From Campanula takesimana (taxonomy: Eukaryota > Streptophyta > Magnoliopsida > Asterales > Campanulaceae): 64,000 nucleotides of DNA. This document shows positions 9,117 to 20,487 of this stretch, in pieces (positions within the stretch are counted from its first letter, which is position 1; each line of letters starts with the position of its first letter). The stretch lies in NCBI GenBank assembly GCA_026119855.1, contig JAOWBW010001465.1, positions 186,001 to 250,000 on the forward strand, in the 5' to 3' direction. Both the position numbers and the translations under genes were made by a program. A model generated the notes under the pieces. The model searched no databases. It was given only the letters and a program-made list of their open reading frames with translations, and had not been told where the DNA came from.

Positions 9117-10420
9117 TGTAGACACCCCGCCTTGGACCTCTCACCCCGATGGCATACAAAGTATTTTTATTTAACTTATTTTCATTAATTTCTGTTACTT
9201 CGGTTAAGTTCCTAACTGATTCCGTTAGTTTTGGACTAAACTGCATAACAGAATTAACTTTAGAGTCATTTCTGTCATTCTGTCATTTTCACCCGCGGGC
9301 GCTTCCGGCACTGTCAGTGAGCCGCGCGCGCGTCCCGCTCCAAAAGCCGGACTCGCGCGCTTCCCATTTTGGCAGTAACAGATTGCACCTTATTTCCCTC
9401 CCTTTTCTTATTTGCAACATCTCTTTCTTGATCACAAAAGACTTCTTTTCTCATCCACATTCATCCCCCCTTTTCTCATTAACTCCCAATCCCAAATTCT
9501 AAGCCTTTTCCCAAAAAACTAATATTTCTTTCATTTATTATTTGATTTCTTTTATTTCTTTTATTTTTCTTTTATTCATTTATCTTATTTGTGATTGGCC
9601 CATTCCATTTCACATGGATGACCAATTTCCCCCCATCATTTCCCTCTATTTTTTACCTATAAAAACCATCATCTCCTACCTTGGAAAAGGACCTCATTTT
9701 TTTGGACTTGGAACTTTCTCTCTACACAAATTCTATATCATTTTCCCTACACAAATTCTCCCAACAAGAGTTTTACACAACGAAACTCTACACAAATCTC
9801 TACACAACAACATCATTTTCAAGTCCAAGTTTGAAGTCTTCTTTCTAAAGGTACAAGTCTTCTTTTTTTATTCTATTTATGTTCTAGTCAATGTATGCAA
9901 TCCCCATTAATGGGACATGACCAACATGACTACTTCACATATTGAAGTTAGTTAAGGTTATCTCCCTACATTTTAATCTTAACTTTAATTCACCATGTTA
10001 ATTTCTCTTCATATCTTAATGTAATTCTTTAACATTACTTGTTACATGTAATCTTTATCATTAAATAAATAAAACAATTCTATTTTATTTCCCCTTTATT
10101 TCCTCTTTTCTTCTCATCACAATTGTTAGCATATTTCTATTTAATTAATTGAAGGACATGTAAATATTAGAACACCAATAGTAGCAAGACCCGCGTAAGC
10201 GGGGCGGAGTGGGTGTTTAAGTACTTCCCACTCCGTCACCTAACCCCCGAACCCTTCTCTCCCTAATCTCTGGTTTTTGTACATAAATTAGGCTATTTAT
10301 AGGTTTTTCTTATGTTCCTTAAAAAACATAGGTGGCGACTCTAAACAATCTAAAAACAAGTTAGACATCCTAGGATAATTCACCGCTCTAGCCAAGCCGT
10401 GGTTCCCCGGGGTATCTACA
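9117..10420 (+). repeat. 3' LTR of element D
   Basis: 1304 bp, TGTAGACACC to GGTATCTACA, colinear with the 5' LTR. It carries a TATA box (TATAAAA) at 9658-9664. Confidence 0.93.
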
Positions 10421-10618
10421 GGTTGAACTCTTCAAATCAACCTAGGCAAAATTTAGAGCACAAAAAAAAAATGATAAAAAAAATAATAATAAAATCCCCC
10501 CTCAATCAAAGAAGTACAAAAGAACAATATCATTCCACCAAACGACGGACGAAGCGACATCAACAATCATCACGACGAAGCAACAATTCCATCACGACGA
10601 ATGGAGAATCCACAAAAA

Positions 10619-10655
10619 CTACGGTGACCTGAGCCTCTACACTGGAGGAACGTAG
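10619..10655 (+). ncRNA. Nested hairpin CTACG...CGTAG, copy 1 in E
   Basis: Outer stem CTACG/CGTAG, inner stem CCTC/GAGG, then GCAACCTGCGGGTTCGATC. The last part looks like a pol III B box, but no tRNA fold is present. Confidence 0.5.
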
Positions 10656-11122
10656 GCAACCTGCGGGTTCGATCTCATGCAAGAAAGAAGATATGTTTAG
10701 CCCTAGCGCGTTATGGTGATCGGCCTTCATCTCGAACTTGTCAAGACATCTTTGTACGATTCATTTGCCAATGAATTAATCACCAAAAAGATTGAACAAC
10801 TTTCTTAGATTTGGAATCATTTCGCGTTCCTTGTCGAGTCTATGGACTTCTATTCTTTCTGCATACTCCCAATTTCTTGCAATCAAATTGGGGCTTTCCT
10901 TCTCTTCTCTCTTAATGACTTACTTGCCTTCACGAGTCATTCAAAAAACGGTCAAATACATGAAGTCAATACTAGGGACACTTCCCTAATCAAGTCAATG
11001 TCACTCACCTTTAGTGACAAGAGGTCTCCACCGCAAAATCACATGTCTTATCTCCTCAGCTAGAGTCAATGCACACTCCCTCATTAATCGAGTCAAAATG
11101 AAGGCGCAAAAAAAGATGCCCG

Positions 11123-11153
11123 CTAGATTGAAAAACCCGAAAGGGCGGTCTAG
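11123..11153 (+). ncRNA. GNRA-capped hairpin in E
   Basis: Basal stem CTAGA/TCTAG and apical CCC-GAAA-GGG, as in D at 5146. Confidence 0.55.
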
Positions 11154-13285
11154 GCAAAAAACAGGGTGCGTCATAAAAAAAATGAGAGAGTGAGAGAGAG
11201 AAAGGAAAGAGAAATGGAGATCTCCGGCCTCTAAGGAAGACAACTGCTCAAGCTCTACATTGGATCTCCTCAACAAATCAATTCCCCACCGAGTCAACTT
11301 TGGGATTGCAAAAGGCTCGACAAGATATGGCACCATCAAAGGTTGTTTTGAGTTATTGGCATCATTCTCCAGTAGTGTGTATTTTTGGGTTCATGAAAAG
11401 AAGGCCCGTGGTAGCCAAGACCCATCCGAGAACGAGCCCATCATAAAAGGGCACGAGGTTGCACAAATAATCCCTAGCTAGTCAATTGGCTTGGGCAACA
11501 AATAGCAACAACATGTGTCTCAGTTTTCAAAGCTTCTTCAAGTATGTGCTTCTAAAGTACGCCGAAAGGCTCCCGAGAAATGGAGTAGCTCTTGCCATGT
11601 CCTCTCATGTTTGTTCCCTCGCAAGAGGATGAGTCACTCTTGCTTTGCTCAACAAATGGTGACGCCCTAGGGGCTATGTGACTCAAGGACAAGGACTTCT
11701 TCACTTGACAATCAATACGCCCTAGAGGCTATGTTCGAGAAAGATGTGTGAGACTATCCTCAAAGTCTCCCAAAAGGGATGTCAAAAAGCCCTCTTGTCG
11801 CGTGTGCCCGTGCTCGTTCCCCCAATCAAGGATGGACCTTTCTCGAAATCAATGATGGCACTCTAAGGGCTACGGTCAAGTCTTAAAGGCTCCCTCGGCA
11901 AAGAGAAATTAACTCCCCAGCAGTATCCCCAGCCGAGTCATGTGCAACATTGGAAGCTTCCTCAATTCGGCACCGAAGGTCTCAAGGGGATTCGCAATCT
12001 ACAATCTTTTGGGCTACGGCATTACAGTAATCCGAGCAAAGGGCAATATTGGGGCTTCGCGACCAACAGTCTTTTGGGCAACAACACTCGAGCAATGCAA
12101 TTTGGGAGTAGTCTCCATGAAAGGGATCAAGCTTCAAAGGGTCTCTCAACACTTCAAGTCAAAGGCCTCTTGGTTTTAAATGAAGACTCCAATGTTATGA
12201 ATGAAGTTGATGATTTTTGTTAGAACTCACAGCGAGATTTTGAAGGAAGTCTTAGAGAAAAGGAAAAAGATTCAATATGCTAAACTCTAATCAAAACAGG
12301 GCTATAGCGGGAAATTCCACGGCCAATCACAATGTTTCTGCAATTCAGCACCCCCTTCTCCAAGATCAAAAGCACTAGGTGCAGCTCAGATAAAGTTGGG
12401 CCACAGCACTAGTTGCATCCGAAGATCCGTCATTAGTTCAACTCAAGAAGAGTCAAGCAAGCATACTCATTTGGGACTTTATCACACCAAGACCTTATCC
12501 TCCGCGACTTCGACGGCGCCGCAAGACATTACTGCATCTTTTGACATAAGCCCTCAGCCATTTGGGTATCGACCACAATGAGGCCATTCATCTCCCCAGT
12601 AAGAGCAAGAAGGAGATCTCTATCAAAAATTCTACCAAACGGTACATCCGCTCTCAATGCCGAACCGATCACAAGATAATTTGGGGCTTTACATCGAAAG
12701 GTCTTCACACTGTACCGTCTTGAAGCTCGCAAACAAGAAGTCCATGACATTTGGGGATTTGCAATCTCTCGAGGCTTGGTATCAATAATCTACTCTTGGG
12801 ATTTGCTCACGCCAACAACAAAAGGCGATTTATTTGAATGGGCCAAGAACTGATTTATCTTGGGGCTATGCAAGCCACTCAAAGTTTGGCATTAAAGGCA
12901 TTCTATGAGCTTTACAATCAGCAACCCCTTATCTCGGCATCAAATGCCTTTTGGAGCCCCATAATCGACAAATCTCTTGGGGCTAGACATCAATTTCGTT
13001 GGACACCACAGCAACAACGACATAATTCAACAAGGCAATCCGGACTTCGATTGAACACGACTTGATCTTGGTTTGGCTTCACAAGCACACAATGGTTAAA
13101 ATGGTTCACCCACGAACTAAAAAAAAAAAAAAAATATTTTCCTCACATATGTGCATATTCTTTCCCTTCTAATCTAAAAAAATAAAAAATAAAAAAATTC
13201 TTTTTCTCCTTCTATGTGCAAAAGTATGTGCTTTACTTTGCCTTGCTCCATAGCTTCTTCCCCAGAGTTCTCCATCATCCTTGAA

Positions 13286-13320
13286 CTACGCTGGTCTGAT
13301 TCCCTTCAAGGGATACGTAG
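13286..13320 (+). ncRNA. Nested hairpin CTACG...CGTAG, copy 2 in E
   Basis: CTACG pairs with CGTAG, with inner stem CCCT/AGGG, followed by GCAGCC. The inner stem differs from copy 1 (CCTC/GAGG) yet still pairs. Confidence 0.5.
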
Positions 13321-13782
13321 GCAGCCTTTGGCACGACCAACCCATCATCCAGAGTACCATCTCGCCAACCCATCATCAAGAGCGTTCTCTCATCAACATC
13401 CAAAGAATGGACATTCTCCATCAAAGCATCCTCCGCGGACATCAGAAATCCATCTCCACTCAAGCGGCAATGGTAAGTGAAGGTATGAATACATCCAATG
13501 ATTTTCTCAAAATCACACCGCACACAAGATCACTCTCTACATTCTTACTTCTCTCTCATTGCAAGGGTGTTCCAAAATCTCATCACACCACGAGCACAAT
13601 TTCTCTCTCTTCATTGCACACTTCATGCATCTTCTTTCAAGAACACATATACCTGTCAAGCACACACATAACAGGTACTACCACAAAGTCAACAGCATCC
13701 GCTACTCAAGGCACTTCATCCCCACCAGAAAGTGGTCAACCGTGCCCACACCCCACAAAGTCAACAACATAAGCAGATGCGG

Positions 13783-14142
13783 CTCCAAGTCGGCAACTCG
13801 GTCCATATCGAGACAAGCTCACATGAGCTCCAAGTCGGCAACTCGGTCCATATCGAGACAAGCTCCCATGAGCTCCAAGTCGGCAACTCGGTCCATATCG
13901 AGACAAGCTCCCATGAGCTCCAAGTCGGCAACTCGGTCCATATCGAGACAAGCTCCCATGAGCTCCAAGTCGGCAACTCGGTCCATATCGAGACAAGCTC
14001 CCATGAGCTCCAAGTCGGCAACTCGGTCCATATCGAGACAAGCTCCCATGAGCTCCAAGTCGGCAACTCGGTCCATATCGAGACAAGCTCCCATGAGCTC
14101 CAAGTCGGCAACTCGGTCCATATCGAGACAAGCTCCCATGAG
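13783..14142 (+). repeat. Tandem array of element E: eight exact-length 45-bp units
   Basis: Eight units of exactly 45 bp (starting CTCCAAGTCGGCAACTCGG), nearly identical apart from one base in the first. As 45 is a multiple of three and the unit lacks stops in several frames, long ORFs appear on both strands; they are not genes. The homogeneity points to recent expansion. Confidence 0.95.
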
Positions 14143-14251
14143 CCCCAACTAAACACTCCAGCAAAAGTCGCTCATGCAGGGAGCGTACCTCTATCTATCG
14201 CAATTTCAAATTCCTACTTTTATCGAGTCTTTGTTTTTTCTTTGTCGATGT

Positions 14252-14316
14252 CCTCGGCGGGTGTTTTTACATTCGTCGACGCGTTTTGCTTTGCAATCCA
14301 CGTCGCCGAGGGGCTC
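14252..14316 (+). other. Stem-loop and polypurine tract before the 3' LTR of E
   Basis: CCTCGGCG (14252-14259) pairs with CGCCGAGG (14304-14311), ending in GAGGGGCTC next to the LTR, as in D. Confidence 0.6.
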
Positions 14317-15515
14317 TGTAGACACCCCGCCTTGGACCTCTCATGTCCCGATTACATACACATTCTCTATCTTCCTCTCTTCTGTTATGTTTTGTTACTT
14401 TCCGTTAACTTTTGTTACTTTCCGTTAAGTTCTTGACTTACTCCGTTAGTCTTGGATTTGACTAAGTTACAAAGTCAACCTTGAGTCTTTGTTTACTTTG
14501 TTTTTGTTGACTTTCGTGATGTTCGTTAAGTTTTTGGACTAATTCCGTTAGTTTTGGGGCTTAACTGCATAACGGGGTTAACTTTTGGGCTGAAATATGA
14601 ATTTCCTGAAGCTGGGATGCGCACGCCTTTGCCCTCCTTTGTGGGAGGCGTGCTCCTCCCATAGGGGGGGTGGGAAGCGCGTGCTTCCCGCTTCCAGAAT
14701 CTCAGATTTTGCCAAATTTCCCTCATTTTCTGATTTGTAACCCCCAAGACCATTATGCCTTGGCTTGATCCGGGGAATGGCCATCTTTGTGACCACAAAC
14801 ACTTCTCCAACACCTATATAAACCTCTTCATTCCATCATGAAAGGAGAGGATGATTTCTTAACACAAAAATACTTCAAAACACACAAAAGTCTATTTTTC
14901 AAGAAGTGGTCAACACAAAGATTTGGTTCTTCTCCATTCAAGCATAAGGTACAAGGTTTATTCTCTTTTTCTAAATTTTAAGTCTTATTTCCTTTCTTCA
15001 TCTTCTCATCTCTTCTAAGTGAGTATGCAATCTCCATAAAAAGGGATACAATCAAAAGGCCACTTTACTATTGAAGTTTGACCAAGGTTACATCCCAACA
15101 TTCCAAACTACATTTTAATTCACCATTTTCATCTCTTCATGTAATTGTCTAGCATAATTATTACATGTAATATTTAGCATTAAATCAATAAAATCATTAT
15201 TTTCCCCTTTTCTTTTCATTATAATTGTTAGCACATTTCTATTTAATTAATTGAAGGACATGTAAATATTAGAACACCAAAAGTAGCAAGACCGGCTTAA
15301 GCCGGGCGAAGTGGGTGTTTAAGTACTTCACACTCCGTCATCTAACCCCCGAACCCTTCTTCCTTGAATCTCTAGTTTCGTGATCAATAAAAAAAGCTAT
15401 TTTCTTAGGTTTTCTCGCGTTCCTCTAAAACGTGGGTGGTGACTCTTAAAATCAAGTAGACATCTTAGGATAATTCACCGCCCTAGCCAAGCGGGGGTTT
15501 CCCGGGGTATCTACA
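14317..15515 (+). repeat. 3' LTR of element E
   Basis: 1199 bp, TGTAGACACC to GGTATCTACA. The ends and the last 300 bp resemble the D LTR, but the U3 is clearly different (extra tact-tccgtta repeats at 14395-14440). A TATA box TATATAAA lies at 14815-14822. Confidence 0.9.
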
Positions 15516-16080
15516 ATTGGTACGGTTGGTACTCGGTAGGTTGGTTTGGTTTGGTTTGGTACAAATGGCCAGCCCTATGTTTGAATGACCTTATCATAAT
15601 ATCAGCTTTATTAACTGCTTACTAACTATGAATCGGTTGAACCATAAATGGTACGGAGTGTGGTACCTATAGGAGATCTCGACTCACATCTCTCTGTCAA
15701 AATGATCTTCGCATTTACCATTCTCATTTTTCCGAAAATTTCTTTCTACAATTTGTGCTTAAAAGTGTATAAATAAGACATGGTTAGTGAAACAATTATT
15801 CATATTCTTAAAAGGTTTGAACAGTCAAACGAAAAAATCATTTTGAGACAAAATGTATTAAAATTGTATGACTTTCACAAACAGTACGATACACATTATG
15901 GTTCATTTCCATCTTTATATAGACAGATTAAACAAAAAAAAAAAAAAAAAAAGAAAGAAAGAAAGATAAGAACATAAGCATAAATAGAAGGAAATAAAAT
16001 ATAAATTACATGGTTTATTATTAAGATCGATTTTATAGGATGATTAAGTGACTGGTACTTGAGTTGTGATCTAGTCAAAG
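15516..16080. other. Intergenic DNA downstream of the PLAC8 gene
   Basis: A GGTTTGGTTT-rich stretch at 15530-15562, then AT-rich DNA. The segment nearest 16080 should contain the 3' UTR and polyadenylation site of the minus-strand gene. No other gene is seen. Confidence 0.5.
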
Positions 16081-16177
16081 TCAACGGGTCATTCCTCCAT
16101 GAACCACTGGTGCCATTGCTACTCCACGGTTTTGTCTCTCCATATTTCCTTCCCATCCTGTAATCAGTATCGATTAT

Positions 16178-16237
<60 letters not shown>

Positions 16238-19200
16238 TTGGTGAGGAGAGTTGAGGGTTTGATATGTGTACATGTTTTAGTAAAAGGTTGAATTTGGAGA
16301 AGCCACATCAACATCATCCAAAAAAATTATTGATACATCATAATAAATACTATCAATAATAAAATTATTTTTTATTTGTACTTGAAAAATAAAAATTCAT
16401 CTGGCGACAATATTTTCAGGATATATACAATATATATAATTATATTATTGGTAATTGAAATATAAAAATTCATTTGGAGATAATTTTTTCAAGAAATATA
16501 TACACACACATATATGTGAGCGCTAGGGTTCGATCCCTCTCCTCGTCTCCTTATGGCGTGGACATCTTTTAAAAAAAAAAAAAAAAAGTAAAGCAGGTAA
16601 GCCAACCCTTTTTCTAGATGAATTTATTTCGGCATACGTCCTTAAGTTAGCTTAGAAACTCAAACAAATAAAGTAATAAACCAACTAGATAGAGAATCAA
16701 ATGATAACAAGACCAGGACATTTCCGTACCAAAATAACCAAATAGTCCGCATAATCAAATAATATTGTTGAAATAGAAAATTCAACTATTATATACTACT
16801 TCCATCCCGAAAAAATTATCTAAATGTGCTCTTAATCAAAACTAAATCAAGACATTCATTTTAAGATGAACGTATAATTAATTAGCATTGTGTAAACATT
16901 AACTTTATAATCAATGAAACGATAAAATCATTAAAAAAAAAGAAGATGTATGGTGTAGTAATTAATACCTATGGACATGTCGAATCCACGATTTTTAAGC
17001 TCGCGATATTCTTGACATAGAGCACACGGGTCGCAACAGCAATGCAGAAGACAATCGTTGCAAGGGCTCTCCGGCAGCATATATTGTCGTCTCATCTTGG
17101 ATCGGTACACACATGAATAAACGCCAGCGCAACCGCCCACCACCGATAACAACGCATACAATGCCCCATGTACACCGCACGCTGTTTAATTTATTTTAAA
17201 CAAAATTAACCAAAATTATTGATCACGTCGTAAGATTAATTTGTTAAATCAATTAATGGCCAAGAAATTAAGCATGTGAGTATTTTGTAAGAAATCATAC
17301 AGGTTGTTCCAGGGCCGGTCTTGTCATATTTGGGGCCCTAGGCTAACTATATGGTCGAGGCCTTGTAATTCTCTGAACGTGCGAGCAAAAGTGCAGTGTG
17401 ACCTTCTCACGTCTCTATTATTCTCTTTTTTTTCGCCTCTCATCAGTCTTTCATAGAACGAGAACTGGAGAATTTAATTGATAAAAAGATTTGTAGAATA
17501 CTTAGTCGATTGTGTTTGTAATTAGATTGAGTTGATATAGTTGCAAAGAAATCAAAAAATTATTGTAATAAATTTTAGTGAAGAAGTCCAAATTAAATTA
17601 ATTATTACAAATAATCTGTAAAAATATATTGCCAAAACAAAGACCAGATTCTAGAAGAAGTCCAAATTTGCTAACTAAGCTTGGATTCAAAAGAATGGGA
17701 TAAAAGCCAATAGTTTAGGATAGGCAACCTGGGTAAGAGTCAAAAATGGAAAAAAGAAAGAAAACAAAAAAAAGAAGTCCAAATTTGCTAAAGCCCATGG
17801 GAATTCAATAGACAACCTGGCTGAGAGTCAAAATGAAAAAAAGAAAGTTAAAAACCTTGCGTCTGCGGCCAAGTAGGATTCGAACATGCGCCTTCCATTT
17901 GGATACAAAACACCATATCCACCGCAGCTAGATTTGGTTTAATTTGGGGCCCTTTATATATACTCCCTCCGTCCCAACAGAAGTGTCATTTATTGCTCTT
18001 TTGTTTCGTCCCAGCACAAATGTCTCTATCCAAAATGGAAATGTTTTAATATATTTATATTCAACCAACCCCACCATTTAACCCCACTCATTCTCTCTTC
18101 ATTTTCCACCACTCATTTTATTCAACCAACACTACTATTTACCCCACTCATTCTCTCTCTTCATTTTCTACCACACACCTACTACATTTTCTTAATTCCG
18201 TGTCCCAAAAATTGGTGACACTTCTACTGGGATGGAGGGAGTATACTAAAGTTACAATTTTGTGGCCTTAAAAACGTAAATTTTCGGGGGCCCTAGACGA
18301 CCGCCTCACCTGTCTTATGGCTGGGCTGACCCTGGGTTGTTCCCTTATCAACGATTTCTGCTATCCGCCCGAAAGTTATGCATGGACACCAACATGTTAA
18401 GCAACCTGCATGTATAACAAAGAAACTGTTAGGAGATTGAGAGATATACTCAATCTCCATATCAAATAAAGAATATTTACTTACTTAGTCAACTTATATT
18501 TCTAATTAGGAAATAGATATGCTATTAGAATTAGAAGATCTCTTAGAATCCTTAAGGAATTGGAATTAGGACTCGTATATTTTGGGTATAAATATGAGTC
18601 CCTAGCTTTGTAAACTTTAAGACGGAATAACACATAATATTATTTTACTCCTCTCCATATTTTATCATGGTATCAGAGCCACCGATGAGGGGGCCTGATT
18701 CTTTGACAAAATATTATCACGATTATCATCATGATCAACAATATTAACATCACTTCCATCTTTTGATTGAGTGTCGTCCACTATAAAAACGATGATTAAG
18801 TGGTAGTCCACTCTAAAAACGTGATTAAGTGGTAGTCCACTCTAAAAACGTGATTAAGTGTCGTTCACTCTAAAAACGAAAACTGAAGAAAAATAAGAGC
18901 AACATGTCAGCGTTGCGAGAAATTTAAAATATCGGCGTTGCAAATAGAGCAACATGTCAAAGAAGGAAAGAAATTGGAGTTGCAAAAGTGCAACTTGTCA
19001 GAAGAAGATGAAGATCACGACATGCAGCAAGAATGATCATAATGGTCTAGTTTACGCAAACGAAGCAACCAGCAGCAGCAAGATGTGCGGCCAGATGTGT
19101 TGTCTAATGTCCTCACGCCTGCCTCAATAACTGCTTGCTGATGATGAAATAACAATTTTATTTTTAATATTTATCTTTTACATTTTAGTTAATTTTTTTG

Positions 19201-20106
19201 CAAGTTGAAAATCTACTTTGTAGATGTTTCAACTTGAGGGGGAGGGGGTGTTAGGAGATTGAGAGATATACTCAATCTCCTTATCAACTAAAGAATATTT
19301 ACTTACTTAGTCAACTTATATTTCTAATTAGGAAATAGATATGCTATTAGAATTAGAAGATCTCTTAGAATCCTTATGGAATTGGAATTAGGACTCATAT
19401 ATTTTGGGTATAAATATGAGTCCTTAGCTTTGTAAACTTTGAGACGGAATAACACATAATATTATTTTACTCCTCTCCATATTTTATTTATAAGAAAACT
19501 CTATTAATACTTTATATGTTCCATAAAATAAGGATCACTTGATTTAGTGGAGCAAGATTGAACTTTAATCGTGTTATAATGAAATTTTAAAAAAGATTAG
19601 TAATAATAAAAACTAAGAATACTATGATAATTTCAGTAAGATAATTATTTTTCTTATTTTCTTGGACAAATATATACTAAGCTGGTCACCAGAATTAAAG
19701 TGGGATTATATATCTTGGAGAAGTGGTGACATTATCATTTTTATATTTTTTTTCTATCTCTTTCTTGTTTTCTAAGCAATTATCTCAAAACAAAGAGGCC
19801 AATGTTTTTTTTTTCAATTTTTTTCATCTCAATTATCCAGAAGAAGATCTAAGAAATAATTTGATAATTAACTCAATAACAAGTTGATATAATAGGCTTA
19901 CAGTTGGGAACATCATCGCAACAATCACAAAGGCCGGTGGACCACGGAACAGGAGCGGCCGATTGCACCGGAACACCGGTTGCATACTGAGCACCACCGT
20001 ATGGTGGTTGTTGTGGAGGCGGTGGCTGAGCGTAGTGGCTAAACTCCGGTGGTGGAGCTGAAGGTGGTGATGACATTTGATACTCACTTGCATTTGGAGG
20101 GTACAT
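16081..20106 (-). CDS. PLAC8 / PLANT CADMIUM RESISTANCE-like protein, four exons
   Basis: Small cysteine-rich membrane protein of the PCR/FW2.2-like family; members affect metal export, calcium or organ size, usually at the plasma membrane. Exons (minus strand): 20106-19902, 18405-18310 (hAT-extended end), 17181-16969, 16157-16081. Introns are GT-AG and all junctions are phase 1. Exon 1 encodes a Pro/Gln-rich N-terminus and GLCDCCDDVPN. Exon 2 gives the family motif CCLTCWCPC (residues 69-77). Exon 3 has the second hydrophobic segment, YRSKMRRQYMLPE and CALCQEYRELKNRG. Exon 4 ends GGMTR. Ancestral length is 188 aa. A hAT element at the exon 2 donor would add eight residues if its own GT is used; otherwise the gene is broken. 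No other lesion was seen. Confidence 0.85.
16181..16233. repeat. (AT)n microsatellite in intron 3
   Basis: About 26 AT units just upstream of the exon 4 acceptor. Confidence 0.97.
16500..16590 (+). repeat. Possible SINE fragment in intron 3
   Basis: GGTTCGATCCC (16521-16531, like a pol III B box) is followed about 40 bases later by a run of 16 A. A 5' part with an A box is not evident. Weak call. Confidence 0.25.
17963..18241. mobile_element. Stowaway-type MITE inside the hAT element
   Basis: Inverted ends CTCCCTCCGTCCCA and TGGGATGGAGGGAG with flanking TA dinucleotides; 279 bp, no ORF. The internal text (ccaccactcattttattc and similar) is also typical of this MITE group. Confidence 0.85.
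18301..18310 (-). promoter_or_regulatory. hAT-supplied splice donor for exon 2
   Basis: On the minus strand the first 25 bases of the hAT end in AAGACAG followed by GTGAGG, matching the plant 5' splice consensus. Using it keeps phase 1 and adds codons for QGQPSHKT before the exon 3 junction codon. The original donor lies 1 kb away, beyond stop codons. Confidence 0.6.
18427..18667 (+). repeat. 5' LTR of the TRIM
   Basis: 241 bp, TGTTAGGAG to TTTTATCA, with TATAAATA near its middle. Near-identical to 19249-19490. Confidence 0.85.
19249..19490 (+). repeat. 3' LTR of the TRIM
   Basis: Direct repeat of 18427-18667. A handful of substitutions, and the last bases read TTTTATTTA rather than TTTTATCA. 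Confidence 0.82.
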
Positions 20107-20182
20107 GATTATTTAATTTGTATGCATCGAGATTTGGAAGAAGAGTTTTAGATTATGTGACCATACAAGCTTCTGCTTGTTT

Positions 20183-20192
20183 CTTTTTATAG
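20183..20192 (-). promoter_or_regulatory. Putative TATA box of the PLAC8 gene
   Basis: CTATAAAAAG on the minus strand, about 80 bp upstream of the ATG at 20106, a usual distance for a plant gene with a short 5' UTR. Confidence 0.6.
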
Positions 20193-20231
20193 GCAAAATG
20201 ACAAATATTGAAAGTAATAAAAATAGGTTTG

Positions 20232-20246
20232 GGGGGGGGGGGGGGG
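20232..20246. repeat. Poly-G run
   Basis: About 15 consecutive G about 130 bp upstream of the PLAC8 start codon. Length is prone to sequencing error. Confidence 0.9.
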
Positions 20247-20487
20247 TAGTCTAAGGTTGAATGCCTAACCTCTGACTAATCAATATATTTATATAAAATT
20301 ACGTAAAGTAATTTGTGAAATTTCCAATTACCGCCTATAATATTCGAGGACCGTGCTTTTAGATTTATTTATTTTTTTATTTTTATTTTTTTGCTAGACT
20401 TGCTTATTGATCACATCAAATAATAAAGTAGCTCACTTGGATGTCATATTCATTTATAGTACTAACATTTTCAAGGATTGTGCTAAA

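Larger units (their letters stand above)
1010..10420 (+). mobile_element. Element D: complete non-autonomous Tat-like LTR retrotransposon (9411 bp)
   Basis: D has two LTRs of exactly 1304 bp (1010-2313, 9117-10420) and a 5-bp target duplication ggttg on both sides (1005-1009, 10421-10425). A PBS follows the 5' LTR and a purine-rich tract precedes the 3' LTR. By eye the LTRs differ at roughly 19 positions (about 1.5 percent), so insertion was fairly recent. The only open gene is a mini-gag (3460-4071). Protease and pol are absent as frames, although decayed gag-protease sequence can be aligned to element A around 6190-6690. D therefore needs proteins in trans. Two tandem repeat arrays precede the 3' LTR. 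Confidence 0.92.
10421..15515 (+). mobile_element. Element E, right part
   Basis: E continues after the D insertion, beginning with the duplicated ggttg. It runs colinear with D 4475-7740 (non-coding, including the same protease relic near 12560-12680), then has its own 45-bp tandem array, a polypurine-adjacent stem-loop and a 3' LTR. No gene longer than chance is present in 10421-13780. The 5' LTR and TSD partner lie outside the window; the bases after the 3' LTR are attgg. Confidence 0.85.
17310..18334 (-). mobile_element. Non-autonomous hAT element inserted in exon 2 of the PLAC8 gene
   Basis: The termini are CAGGGCCGGTC (left) and, on the other strand, CAGGGTCAGCC (right). The flanking 8-bp duplication is ggttgttc (17302-17309 and 18335-18342), as expected for hAT. 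Removing the element and one duplicate restores a normal exon 2 end with donor T|GTATGA. There is no transposase frame. A Stowaway MITE is nested inside. A second, truncated relative lies inverted at about 20870-21576. Confidence 0.88.
18427..19490 (+). mobile_element. TRIM (small LTR element) in intron 1 of the PLAC8 gene
   Basis: There are two direct repeats of about 241 bp (18427-18667 and 19249-19490), both starting TGTTAGGAGATTGAG. The first is followed by TGGTATCAGAGCC (18668-18680), the initiator-Met tRNA PBS, and the second is preceded by a polypurine tract GAGGGGGAGGGGG (19236-19248). The 581-bp interior has no coding frame but holds four imperfect copies of a 32-bp motif with CTAAAAACG (18770-18880). 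Total about 1.06 kb. The right end is slightly rearranged, so the TSD is unclear. Confidence 0.85.

Noticed and set aside
13732..14436. ORFs of 109-234 aa on both strands over 13.7-14.4 kb
   Set aside because: Produced by eight 45-bp units; the length multiple of three keeps several frames open.
15896..16273. ORF with a long YIYIYI stretch
   Set aside because: Reads through an (AT)n microsatellite. The real coding part here is exon 4 of the PLAC8 gene in another frame (16157-16081).
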